Position numbers and translations under genes: made by a program. From contig CM053327.1 in the NCBI GenBank assembly GCA_028583605.1, positions 16,045,629 through 16,109,628 of the forward strand: DNA of 64,000 bases. The letters are read 5' to 3'. Under the pieces are notes generated by a model, which was given only the letters and a program-made list of their open reading frames with translations, was not told the origin of the DNA and made no database searches. Shown one piece after another: positions 11,220 to 24,399 of this stretch. The stretch comes from Dastarcus helophoroides (lineage: Eukaryota; Arthropoda; Insecta; Coleoptera; Bothrideridae). Position 1 is the first letter of the stretch. Every line of letters starts with the position of its first letter.

Positions 11220-12480
11220 AAGAAAAACCTTAGAAATCCTAGTTTAAGAGAGATCAATTCAGGTTTTGAAAAAGTCCAGTGTAATTTCTACTTTAAATCG
11301 TAATTTTAACTTGAGTCTTGAGAATTTGACTTTTGGCTTAACAATAGATAAAATCAATCGTTGAAAATTCAAAAGCAATATTTTCTAGATGTCCATTTAA
11401 GGAGTTTTTTTTTAATTAAATTCGAAATTGAAAGAAATTGAAATTTTAATTTAAAAAAGTCATTTTTTAATTTTCTCTAAACTACAGCTTGAATACCAAA
11501 AATTAAATGGAGCATAAATTCCAGGAAAAAAATATAAAGTTAGTCGACAACATTTGTTTTAACATTCGAGTTCAAAGTCGAAATTTTATTGAGGCTGAGA
11601 AAGATATCCGGAAAAAAATCGAGTTTAAGTTTGAAATATGGAGGCTAAACGAAATAAATTTTTAATGAAAAAATATGTTTTCTGAAAATTTCGAGTTTTA
11701 CAAAAAAAAATTGGAAATTAATTTCATAATCAAGTTGAAATTATAATAAAAATGTTGAAGACTTTGAAGTAAGGCATAAATCTGTACATTTTTAGTTTGA
11801 AGCGAAATTTTCAAAATTATAGTGGACATTTCGAGAAAATCCTCTTTTCCCGAATTACTCTTATTTTCACTTTAGGAGAATTTAACTTCAGAGTCAAATT
11901 TTCCCAAAAAAAACTCGAATTTCGAGAAGAAAGTAGAATTTGAGAATCTTGTAAACATTTTTTTTTTAAATCTTTAATTTGAAAGGTAATATTTTGCATT
12001 AAGTTTTACAAGGGTAATCAAATGTAATAAAATATTTTTTTTTCAAATTTTTGAAATTATGAGTCCAAATATTAAATCGGAAATTTTGGGGTACTAATTC
12101 GAAAAATTCCAAAAAAAAATCTCGAACTTTCCAGTTTCAAAATTTCTAGCTTAAACCTGAAATAGCAAGCTTAAAATGCAAATATCAAAGTAATAATTCA
12201 AAATTCCAAAAAGTCGAAATTTCTAGAAAACATTTTTCTTCCTAATTTTAGGGTGTAAAGTCAAATTTTACACATAAAAATGGAATTTTGTGAAAAAGTT
12301 GAAAAATGGCCTTTCGAGTGAAACGACGATGTTTGAAATTACATGAAAAATCGAAAAGATTTTAAAGACAAATTGAAAGACTGAGAGTTTAACCTTTAAA
12401 TTGCGAGTTTAAAGCTAATTTCGGGAAAAAAGTCCGAAATTTCGAGGTGAAAAATATAGGCCAAGAAAACTGCCCAAAAT
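11220..12480. repeat. AT-rich low-order phrase tract
   Basis: Dense short phrases of the type 'cgaaattttt', 'aaattgaaag', 'tcgagttt' with no fixed period. They resemble the tracts at 4840, 14800 and 35940 but mix A-rich and T-rich phases. No coding signal. Confidence 0.6.
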
Positions 12481-12684
12481 TGCTGATAACTTAATTATTG
12501 TCGCCAATTTGGTTTTGCCTTATATATTTTAAATGTTTAACCTTAAAATTCTACCAGTTCCAAAAATATGAATAATGTCAGCAGTTAGAATAAGTTAATA
12601 ATCATAAAATAAGGTTGTCTTAATTTTTTTGATAAACTGTTAAATAAAGAAAGCTTCATCAAATTTTAATTTTGCTGCACAAAT

Positions 12685-12775
12685 TAATAGGTTTCAATAT
12701 TTATCAGAATTGGGAGTTTGGGAACCAGAAAACGGTTTCGATCTTATTAGATCTGATCATCTCACTAGAGGGATA
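12685..12775 (-). repeat. degenerate hammerhead-family repeat copy
   Basis: Shares with the 29140-29225 copy the order 'aataggtttcaatatttat', 'ggaaccagaaaa', 'ggtttcgatcttattagatc'. On the minus strand the stem II part (GATCT AATA AGATC) and the following GAAAC are intact, but the CTGANGA box is altered and the GTC cleavage triplet is lost. I read it as a decayed member of the family with ribozyme-like motifs, certainly inactive. Confidence 0.55.
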
Positions 12776-12949
12776 AATACTCCAGTAAGTATAAACTTTG
12801 GAAACTAACGAGCTTTATCCACAGTGATTCTTAAATCTAGCTCGATCTAGCAGTTTGTGCAAAAAACTGTGTTCACTACAGATTTAAAGGGCCGACGATA
12901 TTTGCAGAAATTCTAATTAGTAAATATTTTAATACAAGGTCTTAGCAAT

Positions 12950-13520
12950 ACAATGCAATGAATATCAAAAAAGTTTATTTACCGGCAGTCACGTTCCATG
13001 TTTTTCATTTTCTACGCCCAACAACTTTTCACTCTCATTTTTATTTCCGAACTAAATATTTCGGCATTACTTTTATTTTTACGACTTTAAGGGCGAGGTT
13101 TCAACAGAAAATTTCTAATCATGAGAAAGATTGTGAAATTTGTAATTTTTCGAAAAATATTGAACTTTCGAGGCAAATTTTTATCTTTCGAAACTTCAAA
13201 CGCAAAACTTTTAGAAACACATTTTTTCAGCTTAACTTTTTCTTCAAACGCAAAATTTCGACTTTAAATCTTGTGTTTCATATTTTGAAGTTGTTTTGTT
13301 TTAATCTTTACTAATTGCCAGAAAAAGTCTACAATAGAAAAATATGCAACTAGAAGCTAAATTACTAGTTTTTTGAGAACATCGGATATTACACTTTCGT
13401 CTCAAAGTTTTGAATTAAACTCCCAAATATGGGAGAAAAAATTGTCCACTAATTTGTTATTTTTTCGGACTATTTCTCGTAATTTTTAAGTTTAATCTCC
13501 ATACACTATCTTGAAGCTTA
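12950..13520. repeat. T-rich low-order phrase tract
   Basis: A T-rich stretch made of phrases like 'atttcgactttaaa' and 'tttttcttcaaacg'. The 118-codon plus ORF inside it (12958-13314) is rich in F, K, N and R, follows the phrase repetition, and has no motif. I treat it as a by-product of the tract and not as a gene. Confidence 0.55.
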
Positions 13521-13529
13521 AAATTTCGA

Positions 13530-14800
13530 CTTAAATCATCCCTAATTGCGTCCTTCTAGGATCCTTTATCGGCCAACCAATACCATAAATTAGAGTAATC
13601 TTACAAGGCGGACTTCATATCCCTTTTTAATTATAAAAATGTTGTAAATTGAATTAATAGGAGCTTACACCTATTAGATTGCATTTAAACCAGAATCAAG
13701 TATATCAAATCTTATGAATTTTAAAGTCTGCCATAAGCAGCCTGTTGGATGAAGCCAGGAACAAAGTGGAATAGTGAATAGTTAAACGGTGAAGCCACTC
13801 TTTTACTCAATCCGAACTTCTAGTAATAACTGATCGTTAATAATAGTAAGCGATACAAGTATGCCCTATTGTGCTCTATTTCGAGTATTTCAAGATTCGG
13901 GAGAGGAAACAGGGATGCATTGGTAGCGACTGCGAGTGGAATTGTTGGAAGAAGTATAGACGCCGTAGAAGCGCACTGTCAGAAGATAAAGGTCCCGAGA
14001 ATTCATTGTGATGCCTTTGTAATAGAAAGATTAGGTAGAATTGGAAACCTCTCGTACAAAACAGGGTCTCTCTCTCCCAGTTAGGGAAACGGAGACAGGC
14101 CTGCCTCTCGATCAGAGATAACAACTAAATGAAACACTCTAATGCATCAATTTTCACTTAGAAAACTGACTTGAGAACTCCCCTCTTGCAGAATTTAACT
14201 CCTTTAATTCAATAAGACATTCTAATTTTAAATCGCCTTATTATCAAAAATAATTAACTGCAGCCTTCCGTTTTACCGTAGCCTTAGAAACACATGTTGT
14301 ATATTAGTAGCTACTGAAACACCCGTGGTTTTGATAAATTTTAAATTAAATATACTTTAAAAACAACAATTTTCTAGGGCATAATAATGATACAGATGTG
14401 GCACAAATCTGTGCAATGGCGTCTGTAGAAATAAAACCTTGTTTAGTTTCAGCATGCGTGAAAGATAAAAACATACAAATAATTAAGAGTCTCTTGTAAC
14501 TGTAGTTACATTGTAAATGACCTGGTTGTAATTATTAGCTCATGGTGCAATCAAAAGTCAATTCCAAGTCACTTAATGGGCATTATATCTCTTAAGTACC
14601 TTTGTGGCTGACTAATGGCTACAAGTAAGAAATGTTTAAAGCAAGTGATAAGGCCAAGGAAGGCCGAAATCGTATGATTAATGGTAAATAGTTACAACTT
14701 GAAGCAGGTTCAAACAGTATTCTTGAGAATACTAAAGAAATTGTCGGGCCATTTGTTTCTAGCATAAAAGCAGAATTTTATTTATAATTCTTGGTGATAT
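13530..14800. other. spacer, possibly old unique host DNA
   Basis: No gene or element recognised. 13870-14130 is clearly less AT-rich, with 71- and 82-codon ORFs on opposite strands and a short pyrimidine run (tctctctctccc). Nothing lets me decide between an exon, a conserved noncoding element and a TE scrap. Confidence 0.35.
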
Positions 14801-17640
14801 TTTAAGCCAAAAATTAAATAAAATTTCAAAGTGTAAAAAAATTTTTCGAAATCACAAAATTAAAATTATGTTTTCAAAAAAAGTGAAGACTCTTTACGGA
14901 CAAAATTTCAAACTTTAACTCGCGATTTTGCTAAAATAATTTAAAATTTAGATAAAATGGAAATTAGTAGATATAAAACTAACAAATATTCAAAAAAAAT
15001 TCTTGAAGTTTAAAAAAAAGTCATCAATCACGTCTCATCAATCAAGTCCCTATTTCGCAAACAGAAGAAGAAAAAGATAAAGACGTTTGAGGAAAATTAA
15101 GAAAAATATAAATAAAAGTTGGATGCTAAGTAAAAAATATTTAGAAAAATGCCAAATTTTGGGATAATATTGATATTCATGAAAAGGAAAAAACTAAAAA
15201 AAGTTTGATCGTTTTTTCATAAATGTCCAGTTTTTTCGTAAAATTTACGTTTTTTCTCAAAATTCTGAGTTTTCATTTTAAAATTTTTATTATTTTCGAG
15301 ACTAAGCTAGAAATTTCGAAAAAGAAACGAAATTTAAAAAATCTCTTTAAAAATTTTGAAATAAAACATGGGCAAATCGGGATTAGATAAATGAGAAAAT
15401 AATTATTTCCAAAAGTCAAAAATTCAAACTTACAGTCAAAATTTCAGGACAAACGTGAAAACAAAATTGTGAAAGGTTGGAAAAAAAACGAAAATTCAAA
15501 AATGTAAAAAAACCGTAATGCTAAAATTTTTTCTAAAAATTTAGTGCAAAAGTAGAAAATTTCGAAAATAAGACACACTTTCAAAAAAAATCTAAATTTT
15601 GAGAAGCAGTCGAAAATTTGAAAAATGGTTAGAATTTTTGATAAAAGTGGAAATTATGAAAAAGAACAAAATTTTGAAAAAATAAAATATTTCAAACACT
15701 TACCAAGAAAAAAAATTCAAAATTTAGGGAGAAATATGACATTTAGAAAAAAAAATCGAAATTTTGAAAAAGAAATTAAAATGTTGTGAATACAAAGAGA
15801 CAAAAAAAATAAAGATACATAATTTTAAGAAATTTTAATAAGATCAAAAGTTTCCAAAAAAATAGAATTTTTCAAAAGTTAACAATCTATAAGTAATGAA
15901 AAAAACAATCTATAAGTAATGAAAAAAAACTGTCGAGTTCTTACGATAAAATCAAAAATTTCAAAACAAACGAAATTCCTTCAAATAGTAAACTATGAAA
16001 GTAAAAATTTTGAGGAAAATTTGAAATGTTTAAAAAAACTCAAAATCCATAAAGAGGTCATAATTTGAAATATTCGAACTTTAAAAAAAATCGAAATTGA
16101 AACAAAAAGTAAACATATTTATTAATTTTTTTAAAAGTAAAATTTGTCGAAAAAATCAAAATTTTTAAAAAGGTAGAAAGAATTTGAAAAAAGTATACAA
16201 AAAATTATGAGCAAAAATTTTCATTAACGTCGAAATTTTCCAAAGTAAAGTTTTTCAAAAATTTTTAAGTTGAAAATAAAGATTAAAATTTTTATAATAA
16301 TCTAAAATTTAAGAAAAAGTCATATTAAAAAAAATATGGAAATGTTGGAAAAACTGGAAACTGCGAAATTTGAAATTTTCATTAAAAGTGCCAACATTTG
16401 CAAAAAAAATCGAAAATTTTAAATTAAATTTAAAAATAAAATGAAATTTCAAAAATTTCGAATCAAAAGATGAAAATCAAAATATTCAAAAGGCAAAATT
16501 TCGATAAAAAAATGAAATCTGAAAAAAGACGATATTTCGAAAAATTCGAAAATTTCAAAAAAATAGAAAAAATGTGACATTTTTCAAGAAAAGTTAAAAT
16601 TTTGAAAAAGAGCGAATCTTTTTAAAAAAAGTGAAAACATTTAAAAAAAGTCACGGTCTTTCAAACAGTCATAACTTCGAATAAAAGTCAATATTTTCGA
16701 AACTTAACATTTTCAAAAAAAGTAGGTCAAATCTTTTAAATAAGGTTGAAATTGAAAAAAAAAGATCACTTTTTTTTAAAAAACGTAATTTTTAAAGGTC
16801 AAAATTTTGGAAAAGGTTAAAATGTTCAAAAAGGCAAAATCTAAAGAGTAGAAATTAAAAAGTCAAAAATTTTAAAAGGTCGAAAATTCGAGAATCGAAA
16901 TGTTCAAAGTCGACATTTATAAAAAACTGATATTTTCATAAAAGCAGAATTCTTTCGAACAAAATCGAAATTAATAACAAAATAAAAATTTTCGAGAAAA
17001 AGGACGAAATATTGAAAAAATCAAAATTTTTCAAAAAGGCCAATTATGGAGTAAACATTTTAAAAAAATTTAAAATTGTAGATGTATTTAAATTTTGATA
17101 AATAACATCGAAATGTTTCTTCTTAAGTTGAAATTTTAAAAAGGTCGCAAATTCATAATTTTTAACAATAAAAATTTCTTAGTATACAAAAAAGCCGAAA
17201 TTCTGAGAAAAAATTAGGATTTTCAAAAAAAAGTAGAAAAAACTTTTATGGGGCGGCATTTCGAAGAGTTGCATCGTATTGAAAAAATTTACCGCACAGC
17301 CCGGCATGAAAGCCAACCGAAGAAGAATGTTATGGTGAAATTGTGGTGGCTTCTTTATGGTCTGTTTCTTTTTTTAAATCTCGAGATTTCTAATTGTAAG
17401 TGTAAAAGAGAAATTTAAAAAAAAACACACATTTCAAGATCAAAGTGGAAATTTCGATTTTTCGTTCGATCAAAAATGTCAAAAAAAAAATCGAAATTTC
17501 ACTGTTAACGATTTGTAATTTCAACACGTTTTCAGAAAACAAATTCCATAAAAAAAACCCAATATTTCCATTGGAAAGTCAAAATTGTAATGAAAAGAAG
17601 TAGATTTTTTCAATTTAAAGTCGAGAATTTTGTAAAAAGT
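14800..17640. repeat. 2.8-kb A-rich low-order phrase tract
   Basis: The longest tract of this kind here. Phrases such as 'aaaaagtcgaaattttgaaa' recur with variable spacing for nearly 3 kb, with A and purines strongly favoured on the plus strand. It includes a clean tandem duplication at about 15881-15928 ('acaatctataagtaatgaaa' twice). A less repetitive island at 17245-17380 is more GC-rich. There are no ORFs of note. Confidence 0.75.
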
Positions 17641-20600
17641 TTAATATGAGAACGTTGGAGGCGATATTCTGTGATATTCCACCTCTAATAAGTGGGAAAT
17701 AAAACGTTACTCTGTTTTAATATTGCTGGGATATACTGACAAAAGTGACTGTAGTTTCCATAGTTCATCACCCCTTAAACTTTCCAAAATATATGGAAAA
17801 GCTGCTGTAATTTGAGGGCTAAAAAGTGTATACTAGTGAAATTTTACACAGTTCACTAGTACATGTGCAACTTACCAGCAACTTTTCAAGGTTGGAATAA
17901 GCAGGCCCTAGGTTATTTTTTACTGCAACCTATTTTTTTGGAAAAAATTTGATATTTAAAAATATTTGTCAGATTGCCTAGTAAATACCTGTCATGCATT
18001 TTTGCTTTAAAATTAACAGTTTATTAACAAAAAATTTAATTCATTCATTCGGTTGTTGTTAAAGTAGTTCACTGATCAACTGCTTTCCTATAAATTTTCT
18101 TCAAATGTCTGTTAGATATTAAAAAGTCTTAATTTGACATTGGATACCTCGGCTTCGGCATCGAACCTAGCCCTTTAATTTTACTGTTGTATGGATACCA
18201 ATACACCAAATTAAAAGAGCTGTGCTAATACCGAAGCAGAGATTTAAATGTCCTTGGCGGAAACTGTGCAATTTTACCGCACAAGCATAGTGTGTTGTTC
18301 AGTCAGAAAATCTGCTGCAAAGCGACTTGAGAATTTATATTATTGTCTCGACGCGGACAGTCTATGCTAAAAATCGAGTAGTGGTGGCAGTCTGGCGTTT
18401 ATGTCTCACTTACGCAGGGCTATGCTTACCTAGAGATGTTTCTGTTATTTGGTAAATTTTAAAATCTGACAATTTTGAAGGCGAAGACCGAATCCCTTAT
18501 TTATAATTACCAGAATCCCCTTAGGAAGCTTGTCAGTTTTATAATATTGTATGTATTAAAAAGCAGTTGCGTTATTCGTGCCGTTAAATATGATTCAGAG
18601 AAGGCTTTTTCAGAAAACTTCATTTGATTCGAAAGCCGCTAATATAAATACGAAAGAGTTCTATCCGTTTAAATAATATGGCGGATGCGAAGGGATTTAT
18701 TCGAATTCTTCTCGCGGGGAAAATCTGATACATAACACCGATTCAGTTGAGCACACAGAGAGAATTTACGTTTTCCAATGCGTAAGCGAAATCGAATATC
18801 CAAGGCTGATGGCCATCTCTCGAGCGTAAATTGCAGAACACCTTCTTTGCCGGTGTCTGAACAACAAAATCAAAAACCCTCCGACTGGAGTGCGGAATTC
18901 AATTTGTAGACGGGACACAGGTCAGACGCAGGGAAAATTTTGACGCTAAACTTGAAAAATGATCCGGCCGGATGATTTTATTTATTCTTTTCCATCTCTG
19001 TTGGCCAGAATGTCTCGTCCAATTTATGTTAAGTTTACATTTGTTGCTATAAATATGAAGTTTTATTTTATGTTTCTATCTGCTTATGCTCATCTTAGAA
19101 AAAGAAATTGCTGTCTGTGTATGTTTCAGAGAAATAAGAAATTCATGATACGGCTGCCAATAAAGTTTCCACAAGCAAATGTTCATTTATAATTTACACC
19201 TGGAGAAATGGCTTTATTTAAAATGATATACATAAAATATAGGTGCGCTGCAATAAGATTTTACGAGTGTGTATATTCAAAGTTACCTCCTGGGGATGTT
19301 TCTTCTAAATGCAAATCGCAGGCGATTTCTTATTTATATCTTTGCACTTCCTTCCTAAGTATCCAAACCCAACTATCTCGCCAACCTTTTCGCTTAGTTC
19401 AATTCTAAAAATATTCCTGGGTTTATGCATTAACTGTTGCCACAGTTCTGAATACTTATTAAAAATTTCATCGTGAACGTAAAATCTGAAACAACATTAT
19501 TATTTACGTTATCGATTTTAATTAACTAAATACTGATTCTTCACTTTAAATTTGATTCCATATACTTTGCAAATGTTATCAAATAATCGGTTTCGCAAAT
19601 TATCACAATTTAAATTTGTAAAGTAGAAATAGACTCAAATAGAATTTTTTATTAAAGTACAACTTTTGGATCAGAAATCGGTTAAATAGTTTTACGAAAT
19701 TTACCAAATTTCATGGGAAAATTAAAATGCCTCCAGAAGAAAGGAAAAAGTTCGATGAATGAATGGGTATTTCTTGAAAAAAACTTGAAGTTTCGATTTT
19801 AAATCAAGAATTTTAATAAATTCACAATGTAATAAAAAAATTGGAAAAAGCCGCACTTATAGAAAAATGCCCGAAATTTGCGAGATAAACGTTGACCGAA
19901 GTTCTAAAAACTTACAGCAAAAGAATTGCACATTTTAACTAATAATTTTCCGGAAATGTATAAAGTCCAAATTTAGATAATAAAGATGAACTCCTTACTG
20001 TAAAGTAAATATTTCAAAAGAAAAGTAAAAATTGTCAGTAAAAGCAAAGGTGCATATCGCAAGAATTGATTTTATATAGTTTACAATTAAATATTCGCAG
20101 AAAAGCAGAAAGTTCGTCTTCAAGCTCAACACGTAAAAATCTTCTTTTGTCTCCAAAGCCAATCCTTACATAAACATACCTTATGCCACGTGCGTTGCAC
20201 ATAAAAATATTCATCATATTACAATTTCCATACATGACCAGTTTCGGTGGTTTTAATAAAAATGTTTTGTTCGGTGTTTAGCGAACTTACCATAAGGATT
20301 TAAAGACAAAATTGTGAGGTAAAAGTCAGTGCGTAATTTGTGCAGCTTCTATTTCCATGACAATTACACTACATTACACAGTTTCATTTCGGTATCTATT
20401 CTATTCATGGTTGTGTAGTTTCTAGATAGTTTTCAGCTCTCATATTAAATAGCATCGGTAATTATTATTCTTTAGCGAGGACAGTTCCATAAATGACCAA
20501 ATTTGACGTAGAGCTTTGACAGCCCTTCATAATTTCATTATTTGAACAAGGAGCACAAAAAAACTTCTATGAAATGAAAAGAAAAAACTTTTCGTTAAAT

Positions 20601-22500
20601 TAATTTTTTTGAAAATAAAAGCGAATCACTTCTTAGCCTTTTATACTGTACCTAAGGGAAACTTGACCTATAACATGTATAAAGGTTATAAGAACCTGAG
20701 ATTCCATTGATTTTTCTCTAATAATCTAGGTATTTCTTTAATATAATTTAAACCATTTGACTAATCATTTCCATAATCAATAGGGTTATATTCTGAGAAA
20801 TTCCGAATCGATAGAAGCATAAATATCAAAAATCGGTTAAGAATTGCAACCTACAGCATGATAAAAGGTATTCAGAGGTTGACAGTCGTTTTTCAATGTC
20901 GAATTTAGGAGTTAATCCCAATTTAAAAATGTAGCAAATGGTATCATCGTGTACAGTCTTTAGAGAAAACTCTCCTCTATACAACATGTATGTAACAAGG
21001 AATTTAGGTGCAAAATTATCCGAGATTTAATCATTTTTATGGCGAAAATTCATGGGTTTTGGCATTTCCACGACCAACGTTTGTGGTGTACGAAAATAGG
21101 CTTTCACTGGAAATTTTATGCAAAATCTCGAAATGTCATAGAAATAGTTAAAATTTTAGAAAAAGAAAACTATTCAATCGTCAAGATCAACTAGTCCAAA
21201 TAAATCATCTTTATAAATTTAGGCAATGTTGTAAGATGTTTTGCTTTTTTTAGAAATTACAACTTTAATATTAAATGCTATTTTCTCTTGCAATTTAAAC
21301 TTGAAACTTTTGAATGAAATCTTTTGTAAAGTTTTAGATTCAACCTCCAAATTTTGAGAAAAGAGTCTAATTTGGGCTACACTATTAAGTTAGTTCACCG
21401 TCATTAATCGTAGAAAAAAGTTGTTAGAACCCGTTTTGCAATAGATTTTATGAGCCGGCATCAACATATTTTTTGTTTGTTTTTCTTAAATAACTTTCTT
21501 TGGAGTTGTATATTCCATTGAATGTTGTATTTATTAATCAATTGGGGATGAATTAAAAAAAGGAAAAGTCAAAAATACATGAATTGAAAACATTTTCACT
21601 TGGATTTTTCCCTGAAATTTAAATTATTTTCCTTGAAATTTCGTTTTTTTGCTTATATTTTCGAAATTAATTTAAATTTTGTTTAGAATGATTTCAGTTT
21701 TATGGGTGATTTTAAAGAAGAAAAGTTTTATTTGTTTAGATTTCGAATTTTGACACAAAAATAGAAATTCTAGAGAAATTAGAAATTTTTATTTTTATAT
21801 GTTGAATGATTTGACATATTAGTTATTTCTTAGAAATTTCTTGCTCTCCGGCAGTAAACGTAGCTAAAGGTTTTTAAAACGATTTGTAGCATAAACTTTA
21901 CGTATGGGTACAATAATGCAAATCTCCAAGCCGCTTTTTAGTAGATTTTCTGAGTCGACAACATTGCATTGCTTCCGCCAAAAATTTACGCGACGGAGCA
22001 AAGACACCCAAGGATTTGTGCAGCTGCTGTGTTACTATTAACTCAAGATGTTTCTCTAACGTTCCGAATGAAGCATCGAAATTCGTTGAGATGTACAGTT
22101 TTAGATTTAGATTACGTAAAAAGGCTACCGTTAGGAATCCTCATATTGTATTATATTCATTCATAATATAATATTCTACATAATATATTACTTCTTTATC
22201 GGAATCTATAGAAATATTTGGCGGCAATAAATTAAAACATCTTCGAAAATATTCTTCGTCGATATCTCACATGTTAAAAATTGTAAGTTTGACATTAAAT
22301 ATCTCGGCTTCATCACCGGCACTTGCCTTTTAACTTTGCAAGAGTATTAGTAATACTGTTGGTAGTATTTGACAGAAATTTGAAGAAAATCTATAAGTAA
22401 GCAATATAAATAACCAAGAAAACATATAAGATTGTTAGTGACTTAGGTGAACTATAAATGCAGCATTTTAAAGATATTTTAGCAAGGTGTAGTTATATAA
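17640..22500. other. spacer with a dispersed short repeat
   Basis: No gene recognised. 18118-18182 and 22271-22337 share about 65 bp, including 'tttgacatt' and 'ctcggcttc'. The segment left of the first copy (about 18066-18120, 'gtagttcac' to 'attttcttcaaatgtctg') reappears in reverse complement right of the second (about 22382-22455). This suggests two rearranged copies of one small transposon. 18660-18960 is less AT-rich and may be conserved host DNA. A weak low-order tract lies at 21590-21800. Confidence 0.4.
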
Positions 22501-22604
22501 TTTGTATTGGTGATTGTGTAAGAAACTCTCTAGAAACATTTGATAATAAGAAGCGGCCGCGATAATGCATCATACGGCAAATAGCGCTCCAGAAATTTCC
22601 GCAA

Positions 22605-22845
22605 GCGATAATCTTATCTGCACGGAAATCCGTCTAAAAAGCCGAAAGGGTATATATACGCGGTCGTCTTTCCCTCAGTCAGTTAATTAAATAGTGAGTC
22701 AGTTAGTTATTCCAGATAGACAGATAGTTAGATAGTTAAGTAAATCATAATCGTAGTATTCCGAAGTAAGTTTGAAATAAGTTTGAAATAAAGTGTTTAC
22801 AATTCACGAAGTTCTAATTTTCGAACCGATAACGCGCAACAATAT
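22605..22845 (+). repeat. LTR-like promoter repeat, copy 1
   Basis: Homologous to 63068-63277. In order: 'gcgataatcttatctg', a TATA box in 'gggtatatatacgcggtcgt', an arthropod-like initiator 'ctcagtcagtta' about 25-30 bp downstream, runs of 'agatagttagatagttaag', a poly(A) signal in 'gaaataaagtgtttac', and a shared end 'cgcaacaatat'. TATA, TCAGT and AATAAA within 200 bp is how the U3-R-U5 of an insect LTR retrotransposon is built. No internal coding region adjoins it, so it is probably a solo LTR. Exact ends and target duplication were not resolved. Confidence 0.6.
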
Positions 22846-22849
22846 TCCA

Positions 22850-23980
22850 AATTCATAATTATAAATTTTCAGGATTATCTGTATAGGAAATTATTTTATA
22901 CGTTTTAGTCCTTTTTATAAACGTGTTAATTTACAAGGCTAAGTTTAACTTTGATGTCAATAAACTCTAATCATAACATCGCGAAATAATTGGAAAGTAA
23001 AGTTTTACATTACAACTGTTACCTTATCACTAGAAAATAATCCGATATACCTTTCAGGCTTACATTGTGTGGTAAGTGTAGTAGTTGTAAAACTATATTT
23101 CAGGAAATTAGGCCGCTTTGTCGCAAAGTTTATGGACGCAATTTGTCTGTGAAATTCTATAAATTTGAATTTTTGTGGTTTTCATGTAACACCTCATCTA
23201 TTATAAAGCATCCTCGTTGGCTGGCACCTGAACGAAATTTCCATTTTAAATTACCTCTCCCACGGAATATAAACGTAGAAAGAAAAAGAGGCATCCTTTA
23301 AAACACAAAGGCGGGCTATTCGAGTGGAGCGAGTCGTCAAAATTTAATAAAGTTTTTACAGCGACTTCATCAGAAGGCAACTAGGAATGTGGGGCACTTC
23401 CTAACCTTGAAGACTCGGCAATCCCTCAATCACAGTCGCCCGAGATCGACCTGTCGTCTTGAGCTCACGATGAAGCCATTTAATCCCTGAAATGGCGCGC
23501 AGTCTAAGTCTATTCCGAAGATGGTAATTAGGTTTCCCACAAAACCAAGTTTGTTGTTCTAGATCAAGCCTAATTGGGTTGACGTGCCATTCTACGCTGC
23601 CGACCCCATGTTACTCGATTTCGCTTCCCTATAATTACGATTCTTATTTCATTAAACCACCTACTGTTTATTGTCGTCCATTGTTGGCAAGTGACAGATA
23701 ATAATTATTAGTGCATTACATTCAACTATTTACGCTTCGTCCTAATGGAAATTTGGAAACCTTTCGCAATTATCACATTTAGGGTAATAGCTGATCGAAT
23801 TTATTTTGCAAAAATACAGAAATCGCATTATTTCCTACCTTGGGAACTTCATAAGAATATTGTCTATATTTTCCTTCCATCGTCAAGGAACTACTATAAG
23901 TGTTCAGCGTTTCTCCGTTAATTGCAAGGGGCCTTCTTCAGGAATAAGGAAGAAACTAGATTCAAGATATAAAAGCGGTG
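22850..23980. other. spacer, possibly unique host DNA
   Basis: No gene recognised. 23200-23640 is less AT-rich and non-repetitive to the eye, a composition unlike the surrounding TE relics. It could hold conserved noncoding sequence or an exon, but no ORF there stands out. Confidence 0.35.
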
Positions 23981-23984
23981 TCGT

Positions 23985-24340
23985 TTCTTATGTCCATCAT
24001 ACCAAAGGAGAAAATCTTTCGAAATAAGAGTAGCATAATAAAGATAGCAGAGAAATGTAGTCAATGTAGAAGAGGATGATCCCTTAGTGTGTCAGCCACA
24101 CCAGATATGGAACTAGCTCCAGAAATTTTTGCCTTGGAAAACCTCGCACTCTCATCTCTAGTATGGTTAACATACTGCTTTTTTGACTATTTCATATGTT
24201 GAGCCGTTTTAATTTCGGAAGGCTTTCGCCTCTGTTATAATTAATAAATTCAGCTAGCTCCACCTCCTGACTTGACTATTTTGTCATTTGTACCATTTTC
24301 ATTTTGGAAGAGTTTCATGTCTGCTAGTATCTTCTTGATT
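23985..24340. repeat. foldback-like array, left part
   Basis: Degraded copies of a 75-90 bp unit. In plus orientation up to about 24150, with 'tatgtccatcataccaaagg' and 'gtcagccacaccagatatgg'. The orientation then flips: from about 24160 the unit runs in reverse complement ('ctctagtatggttaacatac', 'ttcggaaggctttcgcctct', 'ttttggaagagtttcatgtc'). The same unit forms arrays at 25740-25870, 29690-30200 and 59395-59710. Opposed arrays of subrepeats are the architecture of foldback elements. The LINE relic at 24400 sits inside the reversed arm. Confidence 0.6.
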
Positions 24341-24399
24341 TTTTCAGTCCATAATTTTGCAGATCAATTTCGTCTGTAAAGCAGTTAAACTGGAGTTTC

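Noticed and set aside
12958..13314. 118-codon plus ORF as a gene
   Set aside because: It lies in a T-rich phrase tract, its F/K/R-rich sequence follows the phrases, and no motif is visible.
13869..14124. opposed 71- and 82-codon ORFs as coding
   Set aside because: The composition is less AT-rich, but the ORFs overlap on opposite strands and neither has a motif; kept only as possible unique DNA.
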